64,000 bases of DNA from positions 177,312,164-177,376,163 of the forward strand of contig CM070876.1 of assembly GCA_036365515.1 (NCBI GenBank), in the 5' to 3' direction. Source of the DNA: Torymus aiolomorphi. Taxonomy: Eukaryota > Arthropoda > Insecta > Hymenoptera > Torymidae. The notes under the pieces were generated by a model. The model searched no databases. It was not told the origin of the DNA and saw only the letters and a list, made by a program, of their open reading frames with translations. Every line of letters starts with the position of its first letter. The stretch's first letter is position 1. This document shows positions 33,421 through 44,452 of this stretch, piece by piece. The position numbers and the translations under genes were made by a program.

Positions 33421-33835
33421 CCCATGAAAATCTATAGAATGGTTTTCTCAAAAAGTTGCGCCAATGCTCAAAAATTGAAAACTCTATATCTCTATTCTAA
33501 AGTGCTTTGCACACTGCCAGGTAAGAATGCGGGAATCCTACACTTTGCGTGCGCTAAATTGGCATAGAAAATCGAGTTTTGTATAGTACATTTCGATACT
33601 AGTGCGTGAAAGTAATTTTATCGTCGGGACGACGTTTGCGCCCGAGCGAAGTGAGGGTACAAAGGTCACACGAGGTTGAAATCACCTTCTCGCTAGCATA
33701 TCGAAATAGTACTTTTCGATACTAGTGCAAGAGAGATGAACCTGTACGCGCACCAGTTTGTCGCCCGAGCGAGGCGAGGGTGAAAATGACACGACTCGAG
33801 AATCATCTCACGGACGTGTATCGAACAATTTGAGT
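33421..33835. repeat. Right arm of the bracketing inverted repeat, then two TTTCGATACTAGTG units
   Basis: The inverted partner of 29705-29785 is at 33421-33500. Next, tttcgatactagtg occurs at about 33594 and 33714, each followed at about 60-70 bases by cgcccgagcg(a)ag..gagggt. The same word recurs near 63767, and a cgagggcgcccgag variant near 38670. This is a small dispersed repeat family. Confidence 0.6.
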
Positions 33836-34315
33836 ATGACCTTGAAATATAAGATTGCAAAGATATAATTATATACAAATTTTGAACATTACAAACCGGA
33901 TGCATTTTTAGTGCAATCGAGACATGAAAACCTACGCGTCGAATCATCTTTAGAGAAGAACGGCCATACTTTAAATTCAAAATGATAAGTGATGTAGGCA
34001 TACTCTGGCGGTTCAATTTGAGATATATGAAAATAATAAGTATCTTTTCCACACCACCTTGCGGTAGATACCATGGCGCGTTTTTGATAAGTGGTTTCCC
34101 CATGTATTATATATTGGGAAACATATATAATACATATAATATACAATTTACATTGTGCATATTATGTAGGCCTAATCCACCCATGCTAATAAAATCATTA
34201 TAGTTAAAAATATTTTACAATTTTAATGTAAATTATTAAAACATTTTCAACTATAATAATTTCTAGCATGTGCCGCTCCAGCCACTGACCGCGCAGCGAC
34301 AGCCCTCGCCACACC
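33836..34315. other. No gene seen (3' side of the RBBP6-like gene)
   Basis: AT-rich sequence that would hold the 3' untranslated region of the RBBP6-like gene (minus). The overlapping ORFs on both strands at 33693-34203 have no recognisable motif. Confidence 0.4.
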
Positions 34316-35440
34316 TCAGAGGATGACAAGGTCCCGGCGACGGTATGGGTCGTAACGACTGCGCAAAGGCTGGTGCAGGCGACTGGACTGCTTGTCCCAG
34401 CGGTGGTTGCGCTGCCCTTTCACGCGCATCGTCCCCTGGAAATTCCTCCTAGAGTCGCTGATCACGCTGTAAGAATATTCGTGACCCGACGAGTAAGGCA
34501 TCGGCACGTTGGACATTCGCTGCTCAGCCTCGTTCTTCAGGGTCTCGCTGGCGCTCATCGGAGAGTCTGGCGCAGAAGGAGGCGACATCTGCGGGCGCGC
34601 CGTCGTGTTCAGCGAGACGGCCAAGTGATGACCGGGAGCAAATACAGCATAAGTTCCATCAGGGGTCATCATGGCACCTGTAACTGATGGTCCCTCTACT
34701 GGGACCATAAAACTTCTGGGAATCCCACTACTTCTTTTAATCCGTTTGCCGTCCAAATCATAAGGGCAATCTTTTATCCAATGACTACCACGTTGCTGGC
34801 ATTTATAACAACGATAATGCGGAGGCACTAATCCAGTTTGGTTGGAACCTCGTATTTTCATGTAGCTGAAAATTGAAAATAAAATGTTAATATCTATTAC
34901 TGTACATAATCAATCTACATAAAAACAAAATTTTCAACGGAAAAGAATACATACCTTGAAGGATCGTAATCCTGGGTTGACTGTACCATCATGGCGCGGA
35001 TTTTCTCCTCCTCAGATATATCTGCGCTTGTAAGATCGATATATTTCGTCTGAGGAGCCTTATCTTTACACTTGTTGGATGGAGCGTCTGTCCGGTACCG
35101 AGAGCGTTTTTTCTGCTCTGTTACTGGTACTCTAACAACATTTACCGTAGAGTAAACGGCGATTAAGGTGTTCTCATCCTTGTAAACTAGAAAAAATTAT
35201 TTTTTTTATGAGATTTTTTATTTTTATTTTATATTTTATTTTAAATAATAACAATTTTGGGAATTTCGTCTTACCTTCTTTTGTTTCGTCGTTTCTGATT
35301 TTCAAATCCACACCTCCTTTCTTTCCTATCCCTTTTTGCTGCATAATACTTTCCTTTAAATTAGCTACAGATATGTGTTGCCCATTAATCTTAAGTACCT
35401 CCATGTCCGTACTACACCCAAATCGGTAGTGTACAGCCAT
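34316..35440 (-). CDS. RBBP6-like: RBBP6-like protein: DWNN domain and zinc knuckle, no RING finger
   Basis: Three exons, all GT-AG and in phase: 35275-35440, 34955-35186 and 34316-34865, giving 315 residues. Residues 1 to about 80 form a ubiquitin-like DWNN domain (MAVHYRFGCSTDMEVLKING, then VDLKIRNDET, then STVNVVRVPV). Residues 152-166 form a zinc knuckle, CYKCQQRGSHWIKDC, spaced C-x2-C-x5-H-x4-C, one residue longer than the usual x4. It is followed by the family signature KRIKRSSGIPRSFM and GAMMTPDGTYAVF. RBBP6/SNAMA/Mpe1 proteins then have a RING finger and act in mRNA 3'-end processing and as ubiquitin ligases. Here the protein instead continues with a Ser/Pro/Met-rich and then Arg-rich tail to a stop. 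The full ORF without lesions suggests a functional or recent RING-less paralogue. Its upstream region and first codons are duplicated at 27.0 kb. Confidence 0.85.
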
Positions 35441-37407
35441 CTTCTAGAAAATGTTAATGTATAGCAATCGAATGTGGCTTATTCGAACGTCTGTCCTGTG
35501 CAAAGGCTGCTTTGCAACTGTGAGCGTTTGCTGTGCATATGTCTTAATTTACACCTGGGTCCACCGAAGGGTAATTACGTCGATGGCGGCGAGCGTTCAG
35601 CTACCTAACCCAACCCAACAGACGAGTCTTTCATTGGTGTTGCCAGAAGCAGACCAATAGGTAATGGTATCTCGTAGCACTAATGGATCGCCAACTACCA
35701 GATATATCCATAATTTGAGTAACGTGAAATTTCCAAGTCCTCTACCCATAAAAATCGTTCATAAAGTGAGTTTTAAAAACGTTGTGACACAGTAGATCAC
35801 GAATGTTTAGAATAAATGTTTGACCGTCTAAAAACGTTGTAAAAGCGTTTTATTGAAAAACTTACCAAGTGTTTCAAAGCACGTTAACAAACGAGTTTTG
35901 AAAATGAGTTTTTTCGATTATTAAGTCATTTTTAACAATAAAAGATGTTAAATATAAGAATATCACATCCCTTATTCCCTGACTTTGACTTATAATCTGA
36001 ATGAAACATTTTTAGTCATGTATTGCCGTGCGCCACCTATCGATGATAGTTTTATTACCAAATACGTGTTTTGAATAATCTTACCACGTTTGTACCCTGG
36101 TAGAAATTGACCATTTTTCTCCCATTTGTGAAACGATTTTTCTCCCATTTTCTAGCTCTTTTCTAGCGATACCAGCAGGGTAATACATCGCTTGATCCCG
36201 ATCTGAAGAGATGTTTATTGTTTAATAGGCGTACCTGCTCTCTTGATGTAGCCCCCGCGTACAGATTAGCTCTTAAACGGGAATTATACGGCTCAATGAT
36301 TACCCATTTGCTCATACTTTTCTGGATGAGCTCGGTCTGCTCGTCCACGTGCTTGGGCCGTCAAACTGCGATACCAGCAAAGGCATGCTCTGCTCGATGG
36401 TTCAGCATGTCTACTCTGTCATTACTGTCAAACATGCTGAACGAATATACGATATAAACTGAGCGAGTTGCCGTAGAACAGCGATCCTTCAATCCCGGCA
36501 TTCATCAATACTTGAACCGAATCGTTGTAAGGACAAGTCCGACTCCGCTGGTAAATGCGCGGCAACAGCTAATTGGAATGTGGTAATCCAGATTTCGGTA
36601 CCTCTCTGTCGAAAGCGGACGCCTACCTAGGCCAGGAGCAGTATACTTTCACATGGATGCGTTCTGACGTAGATTATCTTTTTTGGCTATAACTTCTTCA
36701 TAACATATAGAACGAAAATATCAGGGTGCACCAAAAAGAAAAAGTAATGCTAACTGCAGGAACAATCGAAACGTGAAAAAATACGTCAAAATCACGGTTT
36801 TTCTCGTACATTATTGAAAATAACTTCTTAACTATACGTTTTAAAGAAAATATTCATAGGACCAAATTTGTTCCCCATGAAATTTTCTACAAGGTAGAAT
36901 TAAATAAAAAAAATGGAAATGCAATAATTACATAGCAAAATAGCATTATTCTCGCAAAAAACGTATGAAAAATCGGGTATTTTTGAAGCACTTGTAGAAT
37001 TATTAAGGGCTGGTCCTATCCTTTTGAAAATTTGTATGTAAGTACTTCAAAGCAATATAAATAAAGCCCCCATTGTTGATTTAGATCAGTCGTGTAGTTT
37101 TCGCACAATTCATTTGTTAACTAAACTCGGTGGAAAAAATCACTATTTTGTTGCAGTAATGCCAGAGCCAAACCGATTATCTAAAATCGGTCCTGATTTT
37201 TTTACGTACTCATAATGTTCCCAGCTATCACCTGGCATCGTCAGAATATCAATTTTATAATTGTTAATAATTTTTTAAGCAATTTTTAATGCTGGGAAAA
37301 TTTTTTGCTTATAAATAATTACTTCTACTCTGCCATTTTTTAAGTAAAAAAATATTATAGCACACATAATGAAAGTTCTTGCAATCGCCTTTCATTTAAA
37401 ATCACAA
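35370..37407. repeat. Duplicated segment, copy 2 (upstream of the RBBP6-like gene)
   Basis: Matches 27022-29068 with scattered substitutions (a few percent). Positions 35370-35440 are the first part of exon 1 of the RBBP6-like gene; 35441 onward is its promoter side. A reading frame on minus at 36163-36440 (MSKWVIIEPYNSRLRANLYA) contains one TGA and ends at a donor-like GTACGCC. It is conserved in both copies but not recognised. Confidence 0.9.
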
Positions 37408-37415
37408 TATATAAT

Positions 37416-37890
37416 ATATATATATGGGATATTTCAGGTGAAGTCGGCAGCTCAAAATTTTAAAATCGCTGAAAATTGGTTTACTTCTAGTTTTTCATGA
37501 AGAAATAATGTTCCTAGAGTTTGAGACCAAAATTTTCAAAAATAAGCTATTTATGGACCATTGAAAATTCAAATTTTTTTCATTTTTTGGTTATAGTTCA
37601 ATTTTAATCATTTTTTTACTCAAAAATTTGAAATTTTTTTTATAGGACATTGATTATGAAAAAGTTTGCATTTTATCTCTAGAATGTGCCAGTATTTTTT
37701 TTAGAACCCTTTTCGAAAGCCTCTGTTTGGTTGCTTTTTGGTATACCTTCATCAAAGAATATTGAGACTGCGGTCAAATATTTTTCATTCGACAAATTTT
37801 TTTTTATTCTTCTTCGAAAACCCTTCAAAATGCTTTTTTGGTCAATGTTGGCTGAGCAATGGGAAAAGAGTTACAATTTTTTGAAATAAA
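37416..37890. repeat. Diverged copy of the foldback arm from 24.8-25.3 kb
   Basis: It shares gggatatttcaggtgaagtc, then gcagctcaaaattttaaaatcgct, ggacattgatt, gccagtattt and ccttcatcaaagaatattga-type words in the same order. It sits exactly where the duplicated segment ends. Confidence 0.75.
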
Positions 37891-38800
37891 TATATTATGC
37901 GTGACTCAAATTATCCTGACATTGGATTTTCTGCCCCGAAAATTGCGAAAAAGTTGTAAAAGCGGTGAGTTTAAGGGTTTTTGGTCCCGAGGAACACAAT
38001 GGTGCAGTCAAAATTGACGTAGCACAAAAAATAAAAAAGATAGCAAAATTATTTTTTCGAAAAATATTTAAGGTTTGGTTTTTATGTCCATTTATCGAAG
38101 TTCATTTAGTTTAAAGACCATGCCGTCTTTGCCCGACCTCGATATCGGGATGAATTAATTTTTAATTGAATAATCAAAATCTGCTTTTTCGGCCGGGCAG
38201 GGGAATTACCGCAGACGTTTGAGGAACGGGAATTCATAGAAGGAAGTCTTTTGAATAAACGGACTCTAGCTAGCAAGCGGCAACTTCATGACGCGATGGG
38301 CGCTCTTTACATAGCCATAACTTATACTTGATTTCAGCTAACGGAATATTCTCGAAATTTCATTAAATCTTTAAAGATTGCTTGATAACATGAATGGCAT
38401 TCTATTTCTATTCACCGGTGTGTGTAAATTATTTATCAAATTATGGGGTATGTTCTGGGTTATGTTAGTGGCAATGTTAACAAATGCTGTTGTTTCGCGA
38501 AATGCCCAACAGATGACGCCTCTGTCGCGCACGTACTATCACCTCGCCGTATTTGCCGTATTTGCCGTAGCCGCGACAGCTCACCGTTACATTGTGCAAC
38601 TAGCAAGAATATGAGCTATTTCAAGCGAGGGTGAGACGTTCAGCACGAGTTGTAGTCGAGGGCGCCCGAGACGGAAACGAGTGGTGAAAACACCTCACCC
38701 GAGTTTGAAATATCTCTTTTTCCCGTGTTACACACCATATTTTTTTCAACGAGTGCATGAGAGGGCCTTTTTATATGCATAACAATTGTGTAGGGGATAG
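37891..38800. other. No gene; one small dispersed repeat at 38600-38740
   Basis: Mixed-composition sequence. At 38603-38730 tttcaagcgagggtgagacg pairs inverted with cacctcacccgagtttgaaa around a GC-rich core, resembling the cgcccgag repeat family. The 78-codon ORF at 38378 has hydrophobic runs but no recognisable family. Confidence 0.45.
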
Positions 38801-39400
38801 TGCATTTTATTCCCGGAATACAATTAAGAGCATGCAAGATAGCTACATAAAAATTGGCAACCCCCAAAGTACCAAGGATCACCCCTTTCGCACGAAAAAA
38901 TCACAAAAAAAGTCTAAGTTCGCCGTGTTTTAGATCGCCGATAATTTTATTATTGGAATACAATTTTGACCATGCAGAATATTTATAAAAAAAAATTGGC
39001 AATCCCCAAAGCACCGTGGAAGACCCCTTTCGCGCGAAAAAATAGCAAATAAAAATTTAATTACGTCATTTCTGAGATCCCCGATAATTTTATTATCGGA
39101 ATATAATTTCGACTATGTAGAATATCTACAAAAAAAATGGCAACCCCTAAAGCACCGCGGAAGACCCCCAAACTACCCCTTTCACACGGAAAAATCACAA
39201 AAAAGTCTAATTCGGCCGTTTTTGAGTTCCGCGATAATTTTATTCTTGGAATACAATTAAGAGCATGCAAGATATCTACAAAAAAATTAGCAACCCCCAA
39301 AGCACCCCCAAACTACCCCTGTAGTCCGAAAAATTCTCAAAAAATATCTAATTCCGCCGATTTGGAGATCCTCGATAAATTTGCACCAATTAAAGGCCAG
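38801..39400. repeat. Degenerate tandem repeat, unit about 137-150 bp
   Basis: About four and a half units. Each contains ttttatt then GGAATACAATT (starts near 38807, 38944, 39088 and 39238), then ctacaaaaaaattggcaacc, cccaaagcacc, cccctttc and a gaaaaat..tctaattcgccg end. The ORFs on both strands are repeat translations. Confidence 0.8.
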
Positions 39401-40440
39401 CGTAGGAAGTATGGGCCAATAAATACGTTATCACTGGCGCATTCGTAGTCGGAAGAGCGGGGTCCGCACAGCCATAAACACGCGTGCTCAGCAATGTGTC
39501 ATTCATTCTCATTATCGTTTTCGTTGCGAAAGGTCGCCTGCGATCAATCAAAAACACCTCCGTTATTATAAAACATTTCCTACCCGACGATTCCAGTTAT
39601 ACTGACCGTAGATTGAAGCTGTTTCTGTTTCTTTTTCTTTCAGTGTATGGAGTTACCGTTTTTTCTCTATAGCCGGAACGCATTTGGATTCTCTGAGAAC
39701 CAGTCAGAATGTATAAAGCAAATTGTTATTTAAATAATAACATTTTTTTAATAAAAAATTTGTTTGTTTCAATTCTTTTATATCTACCTCTTTTCTGTAT
39801 AATTTTTTTACTTCATTTTTTAGCTTGACCGATATTAATTTATTTTACCGATATTTTTGAAAGCTCGGGATGAGAACATTTTTCATGTTTTAATATATTT
39901 TGATGTGTTTTTTATTATTCATATTATAATATATAATTTTTCTTTTTCATTTTTATTATTTCCATGATATCGACATATTTTATTTATATGTATACATAGT
40001 TCTGCAATATAAGGCTATGTTTTTCTCACATTTTGACAAATTTTTATAAAAATGTGGATAGATTTGGCCCAAATATTGATGCTTTTACTACTACACTCAC
40101 GGAAAAATTTCGTTTATTGGCAATGTCAAATGAAACATTGATTTGTATGAGCAATATATGAGCAATAGTTGTCCAAGATATATCTAAAGATAGGCCGTGT
40201 GTGGCTTCAGCGCCGTGGCATTATAAAGCCAATATTTTGCCCATATATTGTTTCTTATAGGCCACATCTTGCTCATACTTGGCTAATACTATGTGCAATA
40301 TTTGGGCCATAGTAACTTTTTTTACGCTGGGAATCATTTCTGTATACGGATTTTATACATCGGTTGTATACAATCTGTATAAATCATTTTTACGTGGGTG
40401 TTGAGAGCTTAGAATTATATAGTAGAATTGTATTTTCAAA
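39401..40440. other. No gene seen
   Basis: AT-rich. A possible decayed MITE lies at 40095-40395 (cacggaaaaatttcg at the left); its inverted partner is weak. No supported ORF. Confidence 0.4.
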
Positions 40441-40780
40441 ATTTCAATATATTTAATTTATTACAATATATTGCTAATCTATTCTCAATCTACTCTCAAT
40501 ATATTCCAAATATATTGCAAATATATTCCCAATATATTCACAATATATTCAAAATATATTGCCAATATATTCCAAATATATTGCAAATATATTCCAAATA
40601 TATTGCAAATATATTCCCAATATATTCACAATATATTCCAAATATATTCCCAATATATTCACAATATATTCCACATATATTGCAAATAAGTGGCTAATAT
40701 ATTCATAATATATTCCAAATATATTGCAAATAAATGGCTAATATATTCATAATATATTGCCAATATACTCCTAATATACT
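40441..40780. repeat. Minisatellite of CAATATATTC(C/A)AAATATATTG units
   Basis: About 17 units of 18-20 bases. Each unit has an ATATATT core alternately preceded by CCA, GCA or CAC; every unit is close to palindromic. It produces open frames rich in Ile, Tyr, Asn and Gln on the plus strand which are not genes. Confidence 0.85.
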
Positions 40781-41045
40781 GTAACGAAGTTCGGAATTCG
40801 CGGGCGAACTACCACGCGCGCGTTCCTTTTCGGAGCGAAGCGTAGGCACGCATGCGCGGGGAGAGAAATCGGCAACGGCGCACGCTAGCTCTATTCTGAT
40901 TTCCGCCGTTGAAGTGCGCACACGAAAAGTTACCCGCTACTTAACCGTTAATGCCGAATATCTTCTCATCGAGAAATAAACTGGTTTTCAACCTGATGCG
41001 AGTGCTTGTGTCTGTGTGACTTTTGGATGTGTGGATTAATTGTAA
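40781..41045 (+). mobile_element. Possible partial LTR (TGTAACG start, AATAAA inside)
   Basis: It begins abruptly after the minisatellite with TGTAACGAAGTTC. It is GC-rich with CpG-rich words, contains a run ending GAGAAATAAACTGG (poly(A) signal-like, near 40972), and then TGTGTGACTTTTGG. The composition is LTR-like, but no matching second copy or target duplication was seen. Confidence 0.3.
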
Positions 41046-41599
41046 GATCAACGCGTCGCGAAGCAAATGTTTAAGGTGGTTCTATGAAAATCGTAAAGTC
41101 TGCAGATGAAAATAATATTGAAGGATGTTATTGTTCATTTTTTCATGAACAAATTGATATAGTTTTAAGTGCAAGTTGCCGACCAAATACTTGAAATAAT
41201 ATTGTTTAAAAAATTTTTGTTTTAACATGGTGAAATATGGGAGCCATGCGGTTGGCATGGAAAAGTATTCAAATTGAAGTACTTAAACACTGCAGAATTA
41301 TAGCAAAAAAGAGATATCGACAAAGTAAATTTCATATTTTCTAAAAGTATTAAAAAATATACCAATAGCCGAATAAAATAAAAAGATATTTTAGATCAAA
41401 GTCGGAAAAGTCATGGTTTGAGGTTAGATTGACGGCATTTACTAGTCAAAACGACAAACTTTTTAACCTTTATTTAAAAAAAAAAACAAAAGTATTAGCA
41501 ATCAAATATATATAAAAATTGAACAATTATTATTAATTAATTTATCGTTTCAAAACACTTCATTAATCATATGATTAATCACATGATTTTTTCCAATAG
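41046..41599. other. No gene seen
   Basis: AT-rich sequence upstream of the first recognisable exon of the transposon gene. Its missing 5' exons would be expected here, but I could not identify them. Confidence 0.4.
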
Positions 41600-41884
41600 G
41601 GTTAGCTTTCCAAAACCTGGATACGGTTCCTCCAACGATGGTAATACGGCCCGTAAATTTTTTCAACACTCAGATAAATCAGCTGAAATAATTGGTATGT
41701 CGATATGTAATTTTCATAAAATTCTTATAATAAAGCCTTATTTTTCATACGAAACTTGATTTTATAGGAATCGACGAAACATTAATGAAACGACTCCACA
41801 ACGTGTTAATAGTAATTTCTTCTGGATGCAATATAAATTCTTGTGCATTTCAAGAGTATTGCATTGAAACTGCGATATTGTATA

Positions 41885-43721
41885 TGGGAGCGACCAGCAG
41901 AAACGGGCCACCGAGCGCGCGCGGTGCCTTTTTTCGCGTAAAAGGCGCTCTGTTTAACTCGTTCATAATCGTATGCTGCGTCTTTGAAAAAGAAACCAAG
42001 GACCTATATCGATAGATTTTTTCCTGCTCTTTCCAATGGTGCCATTGTTTTTATTGCGAAACGCTTTCTTCTGGACGAAAACTCAAGTTGAATATTGAAA
42101 GCCATTTTTCTCAAAGTATATCATGTTTTTTTCAAAATAAACTACACCATTGGAAAGCACAACTCTTAAGCTTCAAAACCTTATGTTGGAGAAGTTGGAG
42201 AAATAAAGGGTTTAAAAGTAACAACATGAAGAAGACAGCGCCGAGGGTCCGCGTGAGCCCCTCGCGCCCGTGCGTACGGCACGTTTAAGTTCACGCTCAT
42301 TCAATTCGCTAATAATCGTGTACCAAGTCTCTGAAAAAAGAACTAAGGACATATATCGATAGATTTTTTCCTGCTCTTTCCAATGGTGCTATTATTTTTA
42401 TTCCGAAATGCTTCTGTTCGGGATTAGTACCCGAAGTGCCCGCTAGATGGCAAGCACCAAGCGCGCTACCTTCAATGAAAAACATCACCCCGCGGGCTTA
42501 AATAGAGGCTACTTTAAGATGATTACTTAAAGGCTACAGAAAAGCTACAAAACAGGCTAGCCTCAGCTAAGACAATACCTGGAACTCAATTGTTTCATTG
42601 TATTAAATCATTAAATGATGCCAAAAAGTTAGAACTTAAAAGATTTTCAGCGTCAGAAGATTCTCAATTATATCCACCGATCAAAAAAGAAAAAGTACTT
42701 AAAACTCAAACAAAGAAAGAAGCGGATGTCGCAAAAGGACAATTCTTATAAAATCAAAAAAAATGTAAAAAAATTAGAATTTAAAGGAAAAGGTAATATT
42801 GTTATGCCAGATTAAACAATCTATAAGGTTATTTTAAATGTCTGTTTCACTACTTTCAGTGCGTTCATGGATATTTTTATGTTTAATATATTATGTTTTT
42901 CAAATTTTGTTATATAAATGAACAAAGTTCATTGTATATTTACAAAAAAGAAAGGGCGAAATAGCACATCGCGTGTATTAATCCGCCCTTGAGCATAGCG
43001 TAAAAAGTTCAGGCAGCCGCTGTCTTTTTGATCTTACTATTTTTGAAATTTTCATGTTTCAACTTAAAAATATAATATTTTATAGTTTAAGACTTGTACT
43101 TTTGAAGAATATAATTCATTTTGAAGAAAAGACTGATATTTTATTGAAAAAATAGCGTTTAAACATTCAAATGGAATTTTCAACTAGAAGGAAGCATTTC
43201 GGAATAAAAATAATAGCATCATTGGAAAGAGCAGGAAAAAATCTATCGATATATGTCCTTAGTTCTTTTTCAGAGACTTGGTACACGATTATTAGCGAAT
43301 TGAATAGAGCGTGCACTTAAACGTGCCGTACGCACGCTCGCGAGGGGCTCGCGCGGACCCTCGGCGCTGTCTTTTTCATGTTGTTACTTTTAAACCCTTT
43401 ATTTCTCCAACTTCTCTAAGATAGGATTTTGAAGCTTAAGAGTTGTACTTTCCAATGGTGTAGTTTACTTTGAAAAAAAACATGATATACTTTGAGAAAA
43501 ATGGCTTTCAATATTCAACTCGAGTTTTCATCCGGAAGAACGCGTTTCGCAATAAAAACAATAGCACAATTGGAAAGAGCAGAAAAAAATCTATCGATAT
43601 AGGTTCTTGATTTTTTTTTCAAAGACGCAGCATACGATTATGAGCGAGTTAAACAGAGCGCCTTTTACGCGAAAGAAGGCACCGCGCGCGCTTGGTGGCA
43701 CGTTTCTGCTGGACGCTCCCA
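41885..43721. mobile_element. 1.84-kb foldback element inserted in the transposon gene
   Basis: The arms are about 540 bases (41885-42422 and 43190-43721), mutual reverse complements with about 90 percent identity by eye, and both end TGGGAGCG(A/T)CCAGCAGAAACG. TATA lies on both sides (41881-41884, 43722-43725), which may be the target duplication or just TA. Within each arm, a block (atcgatagattttttcctgc, then tctttccaatggtgc) occurs twice, so each arm is itself a tandem of two related halves. The spacer of about 770 bases contains a short coding-like piece at 42539-42751. Confidence 0.85.
42539..42751 (+). pseudogene. Coding-like fragment inside the foldback spacer
   Basis: A 70-codon frame without an initiating ATG at its start: EKLQNRLASAKTIPGTQLFH, then CIKSLNDAKKLELKRFSASE, then a lysine-rich end and TAA. 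Codon use and residue mix look coding, unlike the flanking AT-rich spacer. The homologue is unknown. It may be an exon captured by the foldback element. Confidence 0.4.
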
Positions 43722-44102
43722 TATATTACTTTACCCGTGGTATTATATACCACCTACTGTACATAAAATACTTGTACATAGTGCATCATTTATAAAAAAA
43801 TCTATTGTACCTTTTGGATGTTTATCCGAAGAAGTATTAGAGTCAAGTCACAAATTATGTAAATTAATAGGTGAGCTTTTAGTCAAAAAGACTCAAGAAG
43901 TAAAACTAATAGAGACATTTTTCATCAGAGATTACTTCTGCACTCTGATCCGTTAATATCCCTTTTGAACATTTCTCCAAAGAAAACAAAAAAAAAAAAA
44001 ATACCTGCTGGGGTTATTAGTTTACTAACTGATTATAATTTAGATATATGCTCTGACACTAATTTTAGCTCATCAGAATCTGATACAGATACAGAATTGT
44101 AA

Positions 44103-44415
44103 ATATATTTATTATTTATCTTTATAACAATGTTTTTTTTATTCCACCCAAAATAATTAATATGAAAATACAATAATACCAAATACAAGACAAAGAATAC
44201 ATAATTATTTGAAAATATTTATTGTATTATATATTTGTTGTATATAACATAATAAACAAATTTATTATGTTAATATAATTAACGGAATAATTTATTATAT
44301 GTTTTTCATAATATAATTACATTCTAGCATCAAAAATACACGAAAATGTTGATTAAACTGAAAATAGAATGAAATAAATAGTTTTGGCCAACTTTTTTGC
44401 GAAATAGACCACTGT
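44103..44415. repeat. 3' part and right end of the transposon
   Basis: AT-rich tail ending GGCCAACTTTTTTGCG, then AAATAGACCACTGT at 44415, the reverse complement of the end seen at 23410. It stops 38 bases before the ankyrin ORF ends. Confidence 0.6.
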
Positions 44416-44452
44416 ACGGCGCTGTCCTCTATACTGTTCTCTCACTTTTCAT

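Larger units (their letters stand above)
41600..44102 (+). pseudogene. Transposon-encoded protein, C-terminal half, split by a foldback insertion
   Basis: Exon 41600-41694 encodes PKPGYGSSNDGNTARKFFQ and ends at a GTATGT donor. Exon 41768 to about 41884 joins in phase (LIVISSGCNINSCAFQEYC). The coding sequence is then broken by the 1.84-kb foldback and resumes at about 43727 in another frame with WYYIPPTVHKILVHSASFIK up to a GTGAGC donor at 43871. A last piece near 43945-44102 reads SDPLISLLNISPKK and ends in an acidic serine-rich tail and TAA. I recall this order (GxGxxNDGNTAR, PWYxxPxTVHKxLxH, SDPxIS) from uncharacterised proteins repeated many times in insect and Hydra genomes. Their function is unknown, and they may be transposases. 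Dead copy. Confidence 0.6.

Noticed and set aside
34373..34687. Arg/His-rich 104-codon ORF on plus
   Set aside because: Antisense shadow of RBBP6-like exon 3.
38801..39450. Possible CRISPR-like array (regular repeats near 38.8-39.4 kb)
   Set aside because: Repeats are long, diverged and without unique spacers; this is a tandem repeat in eukaryotic DNA.
40428..40697. Ile/Tyr/Asn-rich ORFs
   Set aside because: They are translations of the ATATATT minisatellite in two frames.
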